Source of the DNA: Acacia acuminata
Taxonomy: Eukaryota > Streptophyta > Magnoliopsida > Fabales > Fabaceae
Direction: 5' to 3'
NCBI GenBank assembly: GCA_019022655.1
Contig: JAFJYI010000014.1
Span: 434,001 to 498,000 of the forward strand
Length of the DNA: 64,000 nt
Shown here piece by piece: positions 12,355 to 23,193 of the stretch; the first letter of the stretch is position 1; every line of letters starts with the position of its first letter. A model generated the notes under the pieces. That model was not told the origin of the DNA, ran no database searches, and worked only from the letters and a program-made list of their open reading frames with translations. The position numbers and the translations under genes were made by a program.

Positions 12355-12392
12355 CCTCTACTTGATCTTAGCCAACAGGCCGATAAAGTTAT
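12355..12392 (-). pseudogene. U2 snRNA 5'-end fragment
   Basis: The minus strand reads very close to the conserved first ~37 nt of U2 snRNA, including GGCCTGTTGGCTAAGATCAA (U2 has TTTT in place of TGTT). Similarity stops before the branch-point-recognition region. No upstream sequence element or correctly spaced TATA box was seen, so this is a truncated pseudogene rather than a working snRNA. Confidence 0.65.
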
Positions 12393-12810
12393 CAAACCTG
12401 TTTAGAAGGGAATCTAGTATGATTTGGATTTGATTATTTTGCTCACACTTTCCCTCTTCCATTATACCTTTATTTATTTTTTAATTAATTTTGTTCTCAT
12501 CGTTCCTGCATGCGCTTCATTTGTTTTGATCCCTTCTGATTTGCTTCCAAATGATGCGCTCACCTTTTCCATCTTACACTATATGAATACGTCCTCTTGT
12601 GTGCGCTTCAACGTCTCTCCCTCCACATTACTACATAAGACACTTTTAATATCCATTTTTAAAACTTCTAGACGACTGTTTTGAACTGATAGAATATATA
12701 AGTGTTGTTGAAAATTTTAAAATAAACATCCATTTTTAAACTGTTTTTAGGGATAGTATGTGTGACTGTCTTAATATTGATTTAACATGTTTGGATTAAC
12801 AGTGGAAATT

Positions 12811-12990
12811 ATTGCTCACTAATCCCCCCCATCTCCCAACTGTGGACGGTAAGCATTGAAAGTTTTTGGTTCCATTAGCTTTTTTTTATATACAAAAATT
12901 TTGCTCACTAATCCCCCCCCCCAAACAATGGATGGTAAGCATTGAAAGTTTTCGGTTCCATTAGCTTTCCTTTTATACAAAAATTTTAGG
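12811..12990 (+). repeat. Two diverged tandem copies of a ~90-bp unit
   Basis: TTGCTCACTAATCCCCCC ... GGTAAGCATTGAAAGTTTT ... GGTTCCATTAGCTTT occurs twice in tandem (about 12812-12895 and 12900-12990). A third partial GGTTCCACTAGCTTT lies at 13216-13230 after a SINE-like insert. The unit belongs to the left end of the large fold-back. Confidence 0.7.
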
Positions 12991-13210
12991 AAAGGGGTTG
13001 GGTTCAGCTAACGATCCAAGAACAAGGTGAAATATCTCTTCCTCCTAGGTCATACCGATGTTGGATAGGGCGAACGTATATTATGCTCAAGCATTTACCT
13101 AGGCCCCTAGGAGCTAAGATGTCTCCCCCAGCACTTTGACCAACTCCAGGATCGAACCCCCTTCCTTTGGTAAGAGTGTCTGACCCCTTTACCAGTTGAG
13201 TCCAAGGACG
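12991..13210 (-). mobile_element. tRNA-derived SINE-like element
   Basis: Minus strand from 13210 carries a box-A-like CTCAACTGGTAAAGGGGT and, 31 nt on, a box-B GGTTCGATCC, the internal promoter of tRNA-derived SINEs. About 150 bp of non-tRNA body follows. It sits between copies of GGTTCCAYTAGCTTT. The family is not identified and the ends are approximate. Confidence 0.55.
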
Positions 13211-13287
13211 TGGGGTGGTTCCACTAGCTTTGAATAGTTATAATTTTTGCTCCTTCCTAGAATTGTGCTAATTGGTGTTTAAAACAT

Positions 13288-14550
13288 GGGCGAAGGAGTG
13301 ATTTTACACACGAAGTTTTCCCCCGTGAGCGCCCAAAGACCACGAAGTTTTTGAGAGTAAAAGTACACACGAAGTTACGTTTTGGGAGCGCCAAAGCACC
13401 ACGCCGTTAGTCAGTCGTTAGTTGACCGTCAACTTGGATGAAACGCCGCGTGGATTGACACGCCGACATGGACGTTGACGGGAAATAAAAAAATTAGAAA
13501 AAAATTTAAAAAATTTGAAAAAAATTTAAAATAATTATAAAAAAAAATTATAAAAATTATAAAAAAAAAATTCGAAAAAAAATTAGAAAAAAAAATTTAA
13601 AAAATGAGGAAAAATTTAGAAAAAATTCAAAAAATTAGAAAGAAATTAAAATACCCCCCCCATTTGGGCCACTGCCGTCGGGCGATCGATTGCCCTTTAT
13701 TATATATATGGTTGGACAAAGGGATGGGTTTTCAAAAGAAACGATGGACTAAAGGAGCCTCTTGGGTTTTACCCAAAAGATTAAATTCTTTTTTCTTTTT
13801 TTTCCTTTATTTTAATTTAATGGGCCTTGTCGATTCTCCTCCTTTAGTCCATCGTTTCTTTTGAAAACCCATCCCTCTGTCCAACCATGTATATAATAAA
13901 GGCAACCGATCGCCGACGGTAGGGTGGTCGGTGGTAGGGCCCACCGGGCGGGGTATTTTAATTTCTTTCTAATTATTTTATTATTTTGAATTTTTTCCTA
14001 ATTTTTTGAATTTTTTCTAATTTTTTTAATTTTTTTTTTCTAACTATTTTAATTTTTTCCTCATTTGTTGATTTTTTTAATTTTTTCAAATTTTTTTCAA
14101 ATTATTTTAAGTTTTTAAAAAAAAAAATTTCTAATTTTTTTGAATTTTTTAAAAAAAATTTCCTCATTTTTTGAATTTTTTCGAATTATTTTAATTTTTT
14201 AAAAATTCATTTCTAATTTTTTGAATTTTTTATAATTATTTTAAATTTTTTCTAATTTTTTTCGAATTATTTTAATTATTTCCTCATTTTTTTCAAATTT
14301 TTTCTAATTATTTTTTCAAATTTTTTGAATTTTTTTATTCCACGTCCATGTCTATCGATTAATGTCAGTCAGTCAACGCCACGTCTGCGTTCCATCCAGT
14401 GACCGACAGTCAACTAATCGGTTGACTAATCTGCCATCATCTGGCGCTCCAAAATGTAACTTCGTATTACTTTTTGCTCCTCAAAAAACTTCGTAGATCT
14501 TGCAAGGTCTTTCAGGGGAAAACTTCGTGTGTAAAATCACTCCTTCGCCC
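13288..14550. mobile_element. Fold-back MULE, 9-bp TSD
   Basis: A 1263-bp element with ends GGGCGAAGGAGTG / CACTCCTTCGCCC and perfect 9-bp duplications TTAAAACAT at 13279-13287 and 14551-14559. The inverted repeats cover nearly the whole element: terminal blocks carry TTACACACGAAGTT, inner blocks carry CCATCGTTTCTTTTGAAAAC, separated by A- and T-rich tracts. No transposase. The empty site is preserved in the right arm of the large fold-back, near 20551-20570. Confidence 0.9.
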
Positions 14551-15349
14551 TTAAAACATTTTTGTTCTATGCTTTTTCTCTCCCTCCTTTGAATAAATTG
14601 CATTGATTGTATAAGCATCAAAGGTTTAGATACGTGCTATCGCTATACTTTTAGATTGCCTGCCATGAATAATATGTTGATGATATGATTAATGCTTGCC
14701 TTTGTTTGCTTACTAATAATTGTGAATCCACTCTTCTTATAAACTAAACCTCAAAAAGGAAAATAAAAAAATATATATCTTTCTTTTGAAAAGATAATAA
14801 AATTGATTTCAGAACTGAATTATGGCATGTAAGGTTTTTAAGACCTTCTCATTCGAAAAATAGATTATTCTTTTATGTGAGATTACGGGAATCTCCTCAA
14901 GAAGTTTAATGCCCAAAAAAATAAAAAATACTAACAAACCAAAAACCATTTTCTCAAATAAATTAAATAAACATCTTTTTTAAGAAAATACCAACCAAGT
15001 GCCAACCATTTCTATAGGCCCAGTCCAACATGCAAATAAATGATCTTGTTTTCCTTGTATTTGTGTTTTTTTTTTTTTTGGGAAAATCCATATGAAGGCC
15101 TATTTAGCCTTAAAAACCCAAAAAAGACCCAAACTTTCTGTAAATCCCAAAAAACGCCTTAGGGCCCTTTTTGGTATATGAATGTTAAATGAAAAGACAA
15201 AAAAAACCCCTAACTAAACTAAAGCTGAAAAAGAAGGTTGTTTTGATTTCAAAATCACTCTCTCTCTCCCTCTCGTCGCTCCGTCTCTCTCGCGTCGCCT
15301 TTGGTTGCCGGTCTCAGCAACGTCTCTGGTTGCCGCTCCATATTTTCCC

Positions 15350-15597
15350 CGGAGGAGGGATAGGGATAGGAGGGATGATAGGGATTATGATCGACATCCG
15401 AATCGACGTGGGGGTGATTTCTATGACAGGAATCTGTCGCCCCCACCACCTCCGAGAGACAGAGATAGGGACTTCAAACGCCGTCGCAGCCCCAGCCCAT
15501 ATCGTGACCGACGTTATTCTCCTTCTCGACTCTCAGCTCCATTCCATAAGCGATCTAGAAGGGGGAGTCCTCGCGGCGGCTATGGACCTGATGACAG
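15350..15597 (+). pseudogene. SE: SERRATE first-exon fragment, left arm
   Basis: Encodes an RS/RD-rich segment starting RRRDRDRRDDRDYDRHPNRR, through LSPPPPPRDRDRDFKRRRSP, to RRGSPRGGYGPDDR. This matches the N-terminal arginine-rich region of plant SERRATE, the zinc-finger protein that works with DCL1 and HYL1 in miRNA processing. Homology stops at a GT exactly after GPDDR, where the parental exon would splice, so exon-intron sequence was captured from DNA. No initiator Met or downstream domain is present. Six residues differ from the right-arm copy. Confidence 0.8.
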
Positions 15598-15730
15598 GTT
15601 AGGAGAGCTTTGGCTTGTTTGATTGCCTTTACACTCGGTTGAAACTGCTATTGTTTTATTGATTATGTTGTTAAGTTTAAACTTTAGGCTAAATGCAGTA
15701 ATGGGAATTAAAGAAATTATTGTGAACTAT

Positions 15731-16958
15731 TCCTACAAGTTTGAACTCAATATAACGGGTATTCTCTATATTATTTTTGAAGACTTAGAATTATTGGAAA
15801 TCTATTATACTTCAAATTTGGGCTAAACGAGAAAAAAAGAATGCTATGATATATCATTTCTATTTAGCTCCTGAACGAAATTGTAGTGTCCAGTTGAAAT
15901 CTATTTATTTGTTAACTAATTAATCAATTCGTTAGCCCTGCTAAGTAGGATAGGAGTAAGACGCATCAATGCTAAGTAGGGCAATTTGCTATATCCATGG
16001 ACGATACATTGAAAATCATGGTAGGGTATGGTTTCTCTAAGCCGTCTCTCCTTATTTGAAGTTTCAAGACTAGACTGTAATTTTCTTTTTTACTAAGATC
16101 AAAGCATATGTAATGGATTGGAGGGTTGGTTCATTTTGTTTTGGACATTCTGTTCATTGATTTCATTGAGATTTTATTTATTTTTATTTTGTTTTTGTTG
16201 TCATTAGAAAAATACAGTTATAGGAGATATGGCAGAGTAATTATATATTTAAATCAGTAATTTACATACTTATTCAGATCTCAAGTTTGCATTTCCAAAC
16301 AGAACTAAGAATAAAGGAATTTAGATTCTTGTCTTCACCTATACAATAGAATGGGCTCAAATTCAGTCATTCTGATTTGCAAACAATTGGTGTGATTTCT
16401 GTCCAACCATTGGGAGTAGTACAATTTGGATCCATACAAAAGGTTAGTACTGTGACTGAACATGAATTTTTTGACAGATTTTACATTAAGTGATCATTAC
16501 ATTAAAGTAATCGTTATCTCTTAATGGGTGTTGCAGATCTTGGAAAGAGAGGAAGTTTTGAAACAAACACAAAGATTGTTGTTGATGGAGACTTAAAGAT
16601 TGGATATTGTTGATGCATCAAGAAGTTTTGAAACATACACACAAAAAAAAAAAAAAAAATGTTGTCTTTGGTTGAGGAGTCCCACAAGCGGAAGAGGAAT
16701 AATTAGGCAGCAAACTTGTTTAAGATTTAGTAGTTAGGATGACTTGTTATGGGCAAAAACATAGTGATTGTATTTAGAAGACATGTTTAGTCGATCAATT
16801 TTTGTGTAAATGTCAACTTGTATTTATGACAAAGTTGTGAACATATTATTTTTGTGAGAAGGTGCATTTGTATTGATGAAAATGCCCCTCACAAATTGGT
16901 ATTGGCTAAAGGTTCTTATGTTGTATACTGATGCTAACAACACAATTTTAATTCAATA
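15731..16958. other. Unique centre of the SERRATE-bearing element
   Basis: No gene recognised. A possible splice acceptor (TGTTGCAG) near 16538 is followed by an open stretch, and a short frame near 16659-16705 ends SHKRKRNN. This could be the worn 3' end of an element-encoded or captured transcript; I cannot identify it. Confidence 0.3.
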
Positions 16959-17128
16959 ACAGACCCTGATATTGTTGTTAACGGACCCTAATATTGTTGT
17001 TAACGGACCCCTTGATATTGTTGTTAACGGACCCCGATATTGTTGTTAGCGGACCCTGATATTGTTGTTAATGGACCCTCATATTGTAGTTAACGGATCC
17101 TGATATTGTTGTTAACGGAGCCTGATAG
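16959..17128 (+). repeat. 22-23-bp minisatellite, about seven copies
   Basis: Tandem copies of ACGGACCCTGATATTGTTGT (plus TA) with point changes and one short insertion, ending exactly where the right inverted arm begins. A looser GATATTGTTGTTAA-type repeat sits at the same relative place in the 32471-32826 element. Confidence 0.9.
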
Positions 17129-17353
17129 TTCACAATAATTTCTTTAATTCCCATTACTGCATTTAGCCTAAAGTTTAAACTTAACAACATGAGCAAATCG
17201 TTATCTACGCCTGGAATTAGACACCCATCATCTTCTTCATGTAGATTAGCAAGAAGCTCATTATTTCAATCCAAAACACTCAATCGCTAATCAATAAAAC
17301 TAGCAGTTTCAACCGAGTGTAAAGGCAATCAAACAAGCCAAAGCTCTCCTAAC

Positions 17354-17601
17354 CTATCATCAGGTCCATAGCCGTCGCGAGGACTCCCCCTTTTGGATCG
17401 CTTATGGAATGGAGGTGAGAGTCGAGAAGGAGAATAATGTCGGTCACGATATGGGCTGAGGCTGCGACGGCGTTTGAAATCCCTATCTTTGTCTCTCGGA
17501 GGTGGTGGGGGCGACAGATTCCTGTCATAGAAATCACCCCCACGTCGATTCGGATGTCGATCATAATCCCTATCATCCCTCCTATCCCTATCCCTCCTCC
17601 G
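17354..17601 (-). pseudogene. SE: SERRATE first-exon fragment, right arm
   Basis: Inverted partner of the plus-strand copy. The same RRRDRDRRDDRDYDR start and GPDDR end at a GT donor, with six amino-acid differences (for example DKDRD, SLSPYRDRHY, SPPFHKRSKRG). The reading frame is still open in both copies. Together they could form a ~250-bp double-stranded stem within the longer arm pairing if the element is transcribed through. Confidence 0.8.
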
Positions 17602-18515
17602 GGGCAAATATGGAGCGGCAACCAGAGACGTTGCTGAGACCGGCAACCAGAGGCGACGCGAGAGAGACGGAGCCACGAGAGGGAGAGAGAGAGAGTGATT
17701 CTGAAATGAGAACAACCTTCTTTTTCAGCTTTAGTTAGGGGCTTTTTTATCTTTTCATTTAACATTCACATACCAAAAAGGGCCCCGGGGCCTTTTTTGG
17801 GATTTGCATAAAGTTTGGGCCTTTTTTGGGTTTTTTAAGGCTAAATGGGCCTTCATATGGATTTTCCTTTTTTTTTTTCATTTTGTAAATAATACTTTTG
17901 TTTTGTTTTTTGGAGTAATTACTTTAAAAATGGAGCTGCCACCAAAATTTTAAAATAAGTTTTTTTTAAAAGAAAAATCCAAAATTAGCCTTCATTGTAG
18001 TGTGATTACCCCCAAAAAAATCAAAAGAAAGGAAACCAATATCATTTATTTATATGGTTGGACTTGACCTAGGAGAAAAACTTAGGGCCTACTTTAGAGA
18101 AATTAAAGCCCACATATTACGAGTAGAAATGCATGACACTTGGTTAGTTTTTTTTTTTTAAATGTTTATTCACTTTATATGAGACTATTTTTTTTTTTTT
18201 TTTTTTTTAGGATTAAGCTTTCTGAGGAGATTCTCATAATCTCATAGGAAGAACAATCGGTTTTTTCCTAAGGAAATCCTAAAAATCTTATATGACATAA
18301 ATCTTCTGAAATCAATTTTATTATTTTTTTCAAAAGAAAAATATCTTTTATTTTCTTTTTTGAGGTTTAATTTATAAGAAGAGTGGGTTCACAATTATTA
18401 GTAAGGAAACAAAGGAAAGCATCAATCATAAGATCAACATACTATTCATAGAGGTAATCTAAAAGTATACTGATAACACGTACGTGAACCTATGATGCTT
18501 ATATAATCAATGCAT

Positions 18516-20442
18516 TCTACGCCTGTTTGGATCTTTTTTTTTTTTTTTTTTTAAGCTAAAAGCTATTTTTAAGCTAAAACTAAAAAAAGAGCTTCTAAAA
18601 AATGCTAAAGGCTACTTGATGATTATATAAATTTTTTAATTTAAAAGTTACTAAAAACTAAAATGAAAAAAGAATAAAAAAATAAAAAGAAATTAGACAA
18701 ACAACACTCTTCCTTAAACCGCAATATGCTATTATGCTCCAACCTAAATAATCACTCAATGCTCTAGGAAATTAGCTACTGCCCCTCATGAAATCAGCTT
18801 CAGTAAACAAAATCATCTTCAAATTCAAACCAGCAACCATGAACAAATAACCAAGGAGACATAATCAATGGGAGATTAAGTTAGAACTCCATGTTGAGCT
18901 GAAATCAGAGAAATCGACAACAGTTGCTTGCTGAATCCAGAAGCTGAAGCTCTAGAACCAGGTCATCGGTGGCTGTGTTGGACGAAGATTTTCGGCGGTG
19001 ATAAGGAAGGGAACGGTGGTTCGCAGCCAAGCCCTCAGTAATAAAGATGGAAGGCTCTGGTTTGCAGCCACTTTGAATCTGCTATGGTGTCCACCATTGA
19101 AACTTGAACTCTGTCACAGCAGTGGAGAAGGGATGTTATTGGCGACTATGGGGGTACAGGCGAGGGTCACCGACGAAGGAAGTGGAGGTGCGAATGTGAG
19201 AGCGAGATCAAGATTGAAGGGCCCAGGTGTGTCTCTGTGTTCGCCCTCGCACTAATGCTCTCAGTTTGTGAGTGCTTTTGGCAAAAAAGAAAGAAAAAAA
19301 GAAAAGAAAAGAAAACTCCTCCTAGGAAGCTTTTAGCTTTTTCTTTATTGTAAAAAACGCTCTTTTTTTTTTTTATAACAATTCAGTAGCCACAAACTCT
19401 AACTAAGTCTTATCAGTAGCAAGAATGCTTTCCAGATCCAGGTCCGCATGTAATACAATTTGGAAACCTGGTAAAGAGGATAAACTTGCTTTAGCTAAAT
19501 AATCCGCCGCTGCATTCGCCCATCTGCTGATGTGAAGGATGTCCACCTGCCAGTGTCGGTCTATCACGCTCCTGAGCTCATCGAGTAAGACTCTATCCTC
19601 ATCGCTGAGTTGCTAGGTCCTCTTAATAAGTCGACTACCTCTGCTGAGTCTGTTTCCAAAATCACATCTCTATACCCCAGGTCCCACGCGATTTTGAGGC
19701 CATGAATGCAGCCCCACAATTCGGCAGTTAGGCTATCACCATCATCCCCTTTAAACATGAAACCCCGAATGAAATTGCCACACGGATCTCGAAGAACGCC
19801 ACCGCTAGCTATACCAGTCCTATAATATGAGTATGCACCGTCCGTATTTACCTTTATTTGTCCTGCAGCAGGTGGACACCAATGGTCCCTAGGTACCTTC
19901 TGCATTTGTTGTAGGTTGGGCCTCAAACAGAACCTAGCGCGAGCATCTTGCGTGCAGTGAATCATCGCCATAGCACTATTCTGGATGGACATGTTTGAGA
20001 TCGACTTCCCTTCAAATATAACAATATTACGACGCCGCCACACCCACCAACATACAACCACAAAAACGTGCCACCATTCATCTGCACACTGATTCTTCCC
20101 ACAATGACATATGTTCCAGCAGACCCACTGTTCGAAGGGCATCCTAAAAAAGTTGCGCCGAAGATGACTGGGCACAATAAGTTTCCATAGCTCAGTGGTA
20201 ACTGGGCAATCTCTGAGCACGTGGATCAAAGTCTCAGCTTCCCCATTACAAACTGTACATGTGGCATTAGAAGCTAGCCCACGCTTACACCTTGAGGCAT
20301 TGGTTAAGAGCCTCTTATGGAGAGCGAGCCAAAGAAACATTTTACAACGCTCCGGGACCTGTAACTTCCATACTCTTCCCATATCGGATCAGGTTTGTCC
20401 TCTCCATTAAAAAAAAAAAACGCTCTTTTTATTATAAGAGCT

Positions 20443-20492
<50 letters not shown>

Positions 20493-20535
20493 ATTTGGTC
20501 TAGTTTTCGTTTATAAAAAGAAGATAAGCTAAACA
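18516..20535. mobile_element. ~2-kb insertion in right fold-back arm
   Basis: Absent from the left arm at the matching point. Begins with a T-run and repeated AAGCTAAAAGCT-like motifs and ends with a long A-run (about 20449-20490) followed by TTTAGCTTATC-like sequence on the minus strand. Class unproven; the AAGCT-rich ends suggest a non-autonomous DNA element. Bases 18780-19260 are less AT-rich and may be a captured host segment; an 85-codon ORF there matches nothing I know. An L1 sits inside it. Confidence 0.5.
19363..20414 (-). mobile_element. 5'-truncated L1-type LINE with TSD and poly(A)
   Basis: Minus-strand 3' end of a non-LTR retrotransposon. It encodes a zf-RVT zinc-binding segment (CTVCNGEAETLIHVLRDCP) and a C-terminal RNase H domain with KVNTDGAY, AELWGCIHGL, LETDSAEVV and, after a one-base frameshift near 19620, HISRWANAAADYLAK; it ends at about 19408. 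A poly(A) tail (T-run near 19363-19374 on plus) and repeated AAAAAACGCTCTTTT at 19352-19366 and about 20415-20429 mark target-primed insertion. The reverse-transcriptase core is missing. Inactive. Confidence 0.88.
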
Positions 20536-20605
20536 TAAATAGAATAAAAATGTTTTAAACACCAATCAGCTTATTTACTAACACTTCTAGGAAGGAGCGA
20601 ATTCA

Positions 20606-21889
20606 GGCTTTTTTCCCAAAATGCCCCTAATTAAATAACTATTTACCAAAATGCCCTTGTTTCCAAACTATTTCCCACTTTGCCCCTGTTTAGTCGACTA
20701 AATCATGATTTAGTCGACTAAATCATGATTTAGTTGACTAAAATGCGAGGTTCCTTTTTTTTCTTCTCCGAGATTTAGTCGACTAAGCACCGTAGCTTAG
20801 TCGACTAAATCTCGGACAGAGGACATTTTTAACTTAAACCCGAGATTTAGTTCTCAAATTGAACCATTGGGATTGTAATCCCAATTGCCGATTTCCTCCC
20901 ATATTCATTTGAGAACCAACCATTTTGTTAGATGCCACTGATCAAGCTCGCCAACACAAAAGCAAATTTCATCCATGGAGGAGGTATGATTTCTTCTTTT
21001 GATTCGGGGAGAAAGAAGGCATTGCGGCAACATGAGTAGGGTTTCGATAAGGAAGGGCGAGCATTTGATTCAAAAGTGGGAGTTTAATATACAATAAATC
21101 TAACATTGCACAACAAAGCAATCGAAAGCATGAAAGTCGCTAGTGATCAAAATGAAAAGGGTAGAAGTATAATAGCCGATTGCAAAAATTGGTTTTTATT
21201 TTTTTTTTCTTTATAAAAAAATCTCAACCTTCACATGAACAGATTGAAAGCCAAATTGAAATGATACAAGTGAGTGGATCAATGTGTTATATATACAAAT
21301 TAGTTACTCACTAATCTAATCATATAATACACGATCCACTCACTTACCAAGACATGGATTCCTAAAATCATTTTGAAAGATAAATCGGCTATTAGCATTT
21401 TGGTTATGTTTTGTTTATTTCTTTCTTTCTCATCGGGATGATTTTGAAGATCACGCCTACATGTGCACACCAGTCAATTTTGCTCCCGCAAAGAAAATAT
21501 TATATTCACGGGGGTTTTTGGAATGTTCCGCTTACCTAAATCTCGGGGATTTTAAAAAAAAACCTCTCATTACGATTTAGTCGACTAAGCAACAATGCTT
21601 TAGTCGATTATTAGGGTTCCATTATAACACGAATGGGGGTTTTAAAAAAGCCTCTGTCCGAGATTTAGTCGACTAAGCACCGTAGCTTAGTCGACTAAAT
21701 ATCCGAGATTTAGTCGACTAAGCTACGGTGCTTAGTCGACTAAATCTCAGGAAATTTAAAAAAGAAAAGGAGCCCCACGTTTTAGTCGACTAAACGGGGG
21801 CAAACGGGGGTAGAGTGGGAAATAGTTTGGAAACATGGGCATGTTGGTAAATAGTTATTTAATTAGGGGCATTTTGGAAAAAAAAAGCT
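20606..21889. mobile_element. MULE-like element rich in TAGTCGACTA
   Basis: A 1284-bp element, ends GGCTTTTTTCCCAAAATGCC and complement, with imperfect 9-bp duplications GCGAATTCA / CAGAATTCA at 20597-20605 and 21890-21898. Subterminal regions hold about ten perfect copies of the palindrome TAGTCGACTA. The middle (about 20860-21520) is single-copy, with a short ATG-GAG-GAG start-like site near 20973, perhaps captured. Same family as 44684-45132. Confidence 0.85.
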
Positions 21890-22031
21890 CAGAATTCATA
21901 ACTATTAAAAGCTAATGGTAGAATAAATGCCTTATAATGCTTACACGTCCAGTGTTGGGTGATAAGAAGAAAGTAGGAGGAAAACAATAGGTTTATTTTA
22001 ACCCTAAATATAATGTCACGTTCTACTTTAT

Positions 22032-22394
22032 GGGTTCTCATTCGATACTTTTCTCTTTGGTATTTGTTAAGTGCTTATTCTCCTAATTTGGAGGTGTGGG
22101 CATTTTTTTTATATATATTTTATTTATTTATATTAAACTATATATTGTATCCGAAATATTTTTTTGCACCGAATATGTTAAACTAATTAATTTCTAAGAT
22201 ACTGATGTTACAGGAAAAACATTACGAAATGCAGGACTGAAAAATTAATTAATTTGAAATACTTGATGCAAAAAATATTTTAAGATGCATCATATAATTT
22301 AAACTGAATAAATAAATAAAAAATTAAAAAAAAAATCTCTCATGCCCAAATTAGGGAGACAAAGACCTAAAATAAAAGTATGGAATGAGAACCC
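22032..22394. mobile_element. Fold-back MITE, 8-bp TSD
   Basis: A 363-bp element with ends GGGTTCTCATTC / GAATGAGAACCC and inverted blocks including CCTAATTTGG. Flanked by TACTTTAT at 22024-22031 and 22395-22402. An 8-bp duplication fits hAT better than MULE, but the GGG end resembles its neighbours. Confidence 0.75.
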
Positions 22395-22402
22395 TACTTT
22401 AT

Positions 22403-23193
22403 TTCCTAAATTTATAATTTTTTTCTCTGAGGTATCCTTTAGTTGGAGGGAGCACATCTCCTTGTAAATATTCAAAAAGTGATCCCTTATAGCATCATAT
22501 GTTTATTATACTCCTCCTATCCTAATCCTAACAACTCGTTTAGTCTTAAGCATAAAACCTTTATCTATTTTATCTTTAATATTTACCATTTTTTTAAATT
22601 AATTTATTTAACTTATAAACTAATAACCCTCCGGTCCTTAAAATAAAATCTATTTATCTAGTTTAATTAGATTAAGGAAACTAGTTAATATAAGATATTG
22701 TTTTTGTAAAACACCATAACCATCTCTCATAATTCCCTCTAAGTCTCTCTTACTTAACTATTATTGAAGAAGCATTAATACCAAAAAAATTAAGAGAAAA
22801 TTCACAGATGGAAAATAGGTCTTACATTTAAAACAAAATTAACTATTTAATTACATCATACATTAAAGACGTGTTATACGAGGTCATTGTAGGAAAATCA
22901 TGTCATATTTGTTATAATTAAATAAGTAGTTCTTATATAGTTATATTAAGTAGAGGAGGAGTGGTTACCATTGGAGTTAAGGCAAGTTATGGAATATCTT
23001 CTTCACCAATATAATCCCAAATAACTTGGGCAAAGCATTTTTATTTAATATGATTTTTTGAAACATGGCTAGGACCAATGGTTCTTACACATACGTTCCA
23101 TAAGACACATTAAGATAGACATGAAGGTCTATATCACATAAATGTTTATGTAACCCAATGGAATTATAACGCAGCCAACTCCAATTCTTCTGA
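22403..23193. other. Intergenic, 3' side of threonine aldolase
   Basis: AT-rich. Part of a Stowaway-like MITE (GTCCTTAAAATAAAATCTATT ... ATTAAGGAAACTAG) around 22630-22900. Likely 3' UTR of the aldolase gene from 23193 downward. No other gene seen. Confidence 0.4.

Larger units (their letters stand above)
15080..17867. mobile_element. MULE-like element with SERRATE exon in both arms
   Basis: Terminal inverted repeats start GGGAAAATCCATATGAAGGCC at 15080 and mirror at 17867. Inverted homology runs to about 15730 on the left and 17125 on the right, so each arm is 650-740 bp. Both flanks are T-runs in direct orientation, consistent with a duplicated T9 target. Each arm holds a fragment of SERRATE exon 1. 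The unique centre (15731-17124) holds a minisatellite. The right arm keeps about 110 bp (17190-17300) missing from the left. No transposase is seen. Its ends resemble the 32471-32826 element. Confidence 0.8.
12830..21960. repeat. Large fold-back with separately invaded arms
   Basis: Left-arm blocks (about 12830-12985, 13211-13287, 14560-15066) are inverted copies of right-arm blocks (about 21960-21899, 20605-20536, 18515-18012). Markers are CTCCTTCCTAGAA..TTGGTGTTTAAAACAT on the left and its complement at 20550-20600, and ACTAATAATTGTGAAYCCACTCTTC near 14710 versus 18400. The left arm was later hit by a SINE and a MULE. The right arm was hit by a ~2-kb insertion containing an L1, and by a MULE. 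The centre was hit by a SERRATE-carrying MULE. The founding element type is unknown. Confidence 0.75.

Noticed and set aside
15189..15602. 137-codon plus-strand ORF over the SERRATE fragment
   Set aside because: It is a different frame of the same DNA; only the frame giving RRRDRDRRDDRD matches a known protein. The mirrored ORFs at 17349-17765 and 17437-17738 are shadows for the same reason.
16959..17128. CRISPR-like array
   Set aside because: Units are contiguous without unique spacers, in a plant nuclear transposon; it is a minisatellite.
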